A stretch of 33,392 nt of DNA from Candidatus Moduliflexus flocculans (GTDB lineage Bacteria; Moduliflexota; Moduliflexia; Moduliflexales; Moduliflexaceae), in NCBI GenBank assembly GCA_000739515.1, contig DF820455.1:843219-876610 (forward strand), read 5' to 3'. The translations under genes and the position numbers were made by a program. Shown in pieces: positions 30,852 through 33,392 of the stretch. The notes under the pieces are model-generated. The model did no database searches and was not told where the DNA came from. It was given only the letters and a program-made list of their open reading frames with translations. Within the stretch, counting starts at the first letter, position 1; the number at the start of each line of letters is the position of its first letter.

Positions 30852-33224
30852 TCAGATATGCCGGATGCTTCCGCAATTCCTGTTATTATCCTGTAATAAT
30901 GCTAATAACGTATCAAACCGATAATTTTCCACTAAGTCCGTCAGCGCATCGGCCAGCGGCGTATTAAGCGGGCGAATCCGCGCAATCATCGCCTGTGCGA
31001 GTTCCATATCGGCCTGATTTACGGCGTCGCGCAAGCCTGCCTGTATCTCATCGGGCAAGGCGATTAGCGCGGCGGCATTCAAGATGAGCGGCTCGGCGTC
31101 GGGAATCTGACGAGACGGAGGCGATGGCGGCTGACGCCTTTCAACATCAAGAACGGTCGCCTGAATTGTCAACCGAAAAAGCGAGCCAACGCCGACCTGA
31201 CTCTGCGCGGTCAGATCGCCGCCTAACAATTGCGCAAATTGGCGGCTCAGGGCTAAACTTAAGCCTGTCCCTTCCTGGGCGCGTTTGCCCGCAGCCGTCA
31301 GGTGAAATGCGTCGAAGATTGCCGGGATGTCCTCAGGCGCAATGCCAACCCCTGTATCTTCCACCTCAAAACGCAACATTGCCCGGCCTTCCCTCTGGAC
31401 ATCAGACGCAGACATCAGGCGCAGCACGATCCGGCCTTGCTGCGTGAATTTTACCGCGTTGCTGAGCAGGTTCAACAAGATTTGGCGCAGTTTCACCATA
31501 TCTGTTCGGATGCAGCGCGGCGTGTCAGACGCGCGTTCTATCAGCAGGCGCACCCCTTTTTCTTTGGCGTGTAACGCACAGAGATCGGCAATGTCATCCA
31601 TCAACTGCCCCGGATCACATTCGATCTCATTCAGCGTCATGCGGTCGGCTTCGAGTTTCGAGAAATCAAGCACCTGATTGATCAGCAGCAACAGATGATC
31701 GCCGCTACGGTGAATTGTTTTGACGTATTCCTGATATTCCGGAGACAATGCCTGACTGTATGCCATGACCTGGGCAAATCCGACGATCATATTCAGTGGC
31801 GTGCGGAGTTCATGGCTCATATTGGCTAAAAACGCGCTTTTGGCACGGCTCGCAGCTTCGGCAGCGTCTTTCGCGGCGATGATCTCCTGCTCCATCTGCT
31901 TGCGGGTCGTAATGTCGCGCAAGACGCTTAACAGAACCTGAGGGGTATCAGCGGCGGTCTCAATAAGGCGCGAATTGGTTTCCACTGTCCGCGTTTCGCC
32001 TGTTTTCGTGACAACTCGATATTCTATCGAGGTTCTGGAAACGTTATCTGTCGCGATGATCCGTTCCATCGCGCGCTCCCGATCTTCCGGATGCACGAAT
32101 TGGAAGGCGTTTTTCCCGATCAGTTCCTCCGCACGGTCATACTCTAAGAGTCTGACTGTTTGTGCGTTACAAAAACGAATACAGCCCGTCATATCCACCA
32201 GCGTAATCGCATCCGGCGAGGTCTCCACCAGAGCGCGATACCGGGTTTCGCTTGCCTGCAAGGCCGCTTCTGTCCGTTTTCGGTCAGTGATGTCCTGAAT
32301 AAAGCCATATAAAAAACGCTGCCCTGTCCGCAAATCTGGCCGTTCGCAAAAGGAGAGCACTGCGTCAATTATCCGCCCATCCTTGCACCGATAGCGATTC
32401 TCGAAGATTTTCCAATTTCCCTGAAGATATTCGACTTGTGTCACAAACTGGTGTCTTCTGATGGGGTCTTCGTAGATGGCATCGGCAATCGAGGTCTGAT
32501 TGGTCGTGCGGATTAAGTCTTCTGGCGAGGCATACCCCAGCATGCCAGCTAACGAAGGGTTGACATAAATGAACTTCCCGTCGGGCGTGGATTGAAACAT
32601 CCCAATCGGGACATTTTCGAGGAGGTTGCGCAGGCGTTCCTCGCTTTCCTGCATCGCGATTTCCGTGTGTTTGCGTTCGTCAATTTCTCGCTGTAATTCG
32701 ATGGTGCGCCGGGCGACCAACTCTTCTAAATGTTTTCGATGCTGCCGCAATTCTTCATCCGTTCGCTTGCGTTCAGTGATGTCTTTTCCAAATACGGCGA
32801 CCCCGAACACCACGTTATTCCGCTTCAGCGGGCTGAAACTCAATTGTAATATCCTGAGTCTCGTTTGCATATGATACTCGATAGAGTACGGCCCTTCTTG
32901 CAGCGCCTGCTGGTAGAATCGTCGCCATTGCCGAATAAGATCATCGGTCGGAAAGAGGTCTTCCGGGCGCATGCCAACGGCGACACGAATGCCGCGTCCA
33001 TGCCAGAAATAGTCGCAAAGGCTGCTATTAAATGTCAGGAGGCCGAAGCGCTCGGCATCAACAGACCAGATCAAATCGGATGTGCTATTCACAATGGCTT
33101 CCAATGTCGCTTGCGACTCCGCCAGGGCAGTTTCAGGCGGCTTGGGCTCGGTCATTTCTTCATCTCGACCGTTCATACGTTCATCAGTCAACAGGCCCGG
33201 TATCTTGTGGTAGATCATGCTCAT
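30852..33224 (-). CDS. Multi-PAS sensor histidine kinase with C-terminal module
   Basis: A 790-residue cytoplasmic kinase. Three PAS domains lie at about 35-155, 185-310 and 325-445, joined by short coiled-coil linkers (ITERKRT, ITDRKRTEA). HisKA has SHELRTPLN (His near 470). The HATPase domain has NLLSNAVKFT, EDTGVGIAPED and GTGLSLALS, so it should be an active autokinase. No receiver domain is attached; the C-terminus has the shared helical module at 723-777. The start is uncertain: ATG 33224 is the longest, but no ribosome binding site is convincing, and in-frame ATGs at about 33176 and 33155 (MTEPKPPE) fit the domain start as well. It is first in a probable operon with the hybrid kinase downstream. 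Confidence 0.9.
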   Translation of the reverse strand: MSMIYHKIPGLLTDERMNGRDEEMTEPKPPETALAESQATLEAIVNSTSDLIWSVDAERFGLLTFNSSLCDYFWHGRGIRVAVGMRPEDLFPTDDLIRQWRRFYQQALQEGPYSIEYHMQTRLRILQLSFSPLKRNNVVFGVAVFGKDITERKRTDEELRQHRKHLEELVARRTIELQREIDERKHTEIAMQESEERLRNLLENVPIGMFQSTPDGKFIYVNPSLAGMLGYASPEDLIRTTNQTSIADAIYEDPIRRHQFVTQVEYLQGNWKIFENRYRCKDGRIIDAVLSFCERPDLRTGQRFLYGFIQDITDRKRTEAALQASETRYRALVETSPDAITLVDMTGCIRFCNAQTVRLLEYDRAEELIGKNAFQFVHPEDRERAMERIIATDNVSRTSIEYRVVTKTGETRTVETNSRLIETAADTPQVLLSVLRDITTRKQMEQEIIAAKDAAEAASRAKSAFLANMSHELRTPLNMIVGFAQVMAYSQALSPEYQEYVKTIHRSGDHLLLLINQVLDFSKLEADRMTLNEIECDPGQLMDDIADLCALHAKEKGVRLLIERASDTPRCIRTDMVKLRQILLNLLSNAVKFTQQGRIVLRLMSASDVQREGRAMLRFEVEDTGVGIAPEDIPAIFDAFHLTAAGKRAQEGTGLSLALSRQFAQLLGGDLTAQSQVGVGSLFRLTIQATVLDVERRQPPSPPSRQIPDAEPLILNAAALIALPDEIQAGLRDAVNQADMELAQAMIARIRPLNTPLADALTDLVENYRFDTLLALLQDNNRNCGSIRHI

Positions 33225-33238
33225 TCGTTGTTAAGTAA

Positions 33239-33392
33239 CTGACCTTACGCAGCAGGCTCGATGCGAATGGTCGCAAACTCCCCTCCAGGGAGGGGTTGGG
33301 GGTGGGTGGCCGAGGCCGAGCATCGCGCTATGGCGAACCCACCCCTTGCCCCTCCCAGGAGGGGAATTGTCGGCGACGCTGCGTAACGTCAG
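33239..33392. mobile_element. MITE-like element, family B copy 2, at window edge
   Basis: A 154-bp element with ends CTGACCTTACGCAGC and GCTGCGTAACGTCAG, the second ending exactly at the window edge. The core palindrome is that of families A and B. The right flank is outside the window, so a target duplication cannot be checked; the left flank is TTAAGTAA. It lies 15 bp upstream of the longest start of the kinase at 33224, where it may influence the promoter. Confidence 0.75.

Noticed and set aside
1..33392. tRNA, rRNA or full-length insertion sequences
   Set aside because: No tRNA cloverleaf, rRNA segment or transposase reading frame was recognised by eye on either strand.

Overview
The window reads like a piece of chromosome from an uncultivated, diderm, probably anaerobic or facultative environmental bacterium. 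Supporting points are a type IV pilus PilP lipoprotein, genes of the alternative siroheme-based heme pathway, several large PAS-rich histidine kinases, strong AGGAGG-type ribosome binding sites, and a very high load of dispersed palindromes and short non-autonomous mobile elements. I cannot name the taxon from sequence alone. The combination reminds me of filamentous candidate-phylum bacteria such as Modulibacteria (KSB3), which is a low-confidence guess.

Layout, left to right. (1) 0-3.5 kb: a DUF262 protein cut by the window edge, divergent from two MalF/MalG-type sugar permeases that are separated by a 430-bp island of palindromes and one short transposable element. (2) 3.5-6.0 kb: divergent heme genes, an AhbC-like radical SAM enzyme and a fused AhbA-AhbB siroheme decarboxylase. 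(3) 6.0-7.3 kb: a TumE-like toxin gene split by a 136-bp element with an 11-bp target duplication, its small partner gene, and a Uma2 nuclease. (4) 7.3-9.8 kb: an orphan PotD-like binding protein and an MFS transporter. (5) 9.9-12.5 kb: two cyclic-nucleotide-binding proteins and PilP on one strand, probably one operon. (6) 12.5-14.9 kb: a CRISPR array of 17 identical 37-bp repeats with no cas genes in view, a palindromic anti-repeat at its distal end and an AT-rich leader. (7) 14.9-20.7 kb: ilvE, a LUD-domain protein, an Fe-S flavoprotein and monooxygenase pair, and an 889-aa secreted alpha/beta hydrolase. (8) 21.4-33.2 kb: a GAF-GAF adenylate cyclase, three multi-PAS histidine kinases and one small unknown gene.

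Themes. Signalling dominates the right half: the class III cyclase could supply cAMP to the cyclic-nucleotide-binding proteins in the middle. The three kinases share an ungapped 55-residue C-terminal helical module, and in the largest kinase this module follows the histidine domain directly because the ATP-binding domain is absent. The second theme is invasion by palindromes. At least four small elements have terminal inverted repeats plus recognisable target duplications. One breaks a toxin gene, one is nested inside another repeat, and a separate short palindrome lies in frame within a kinase ATPase domain.
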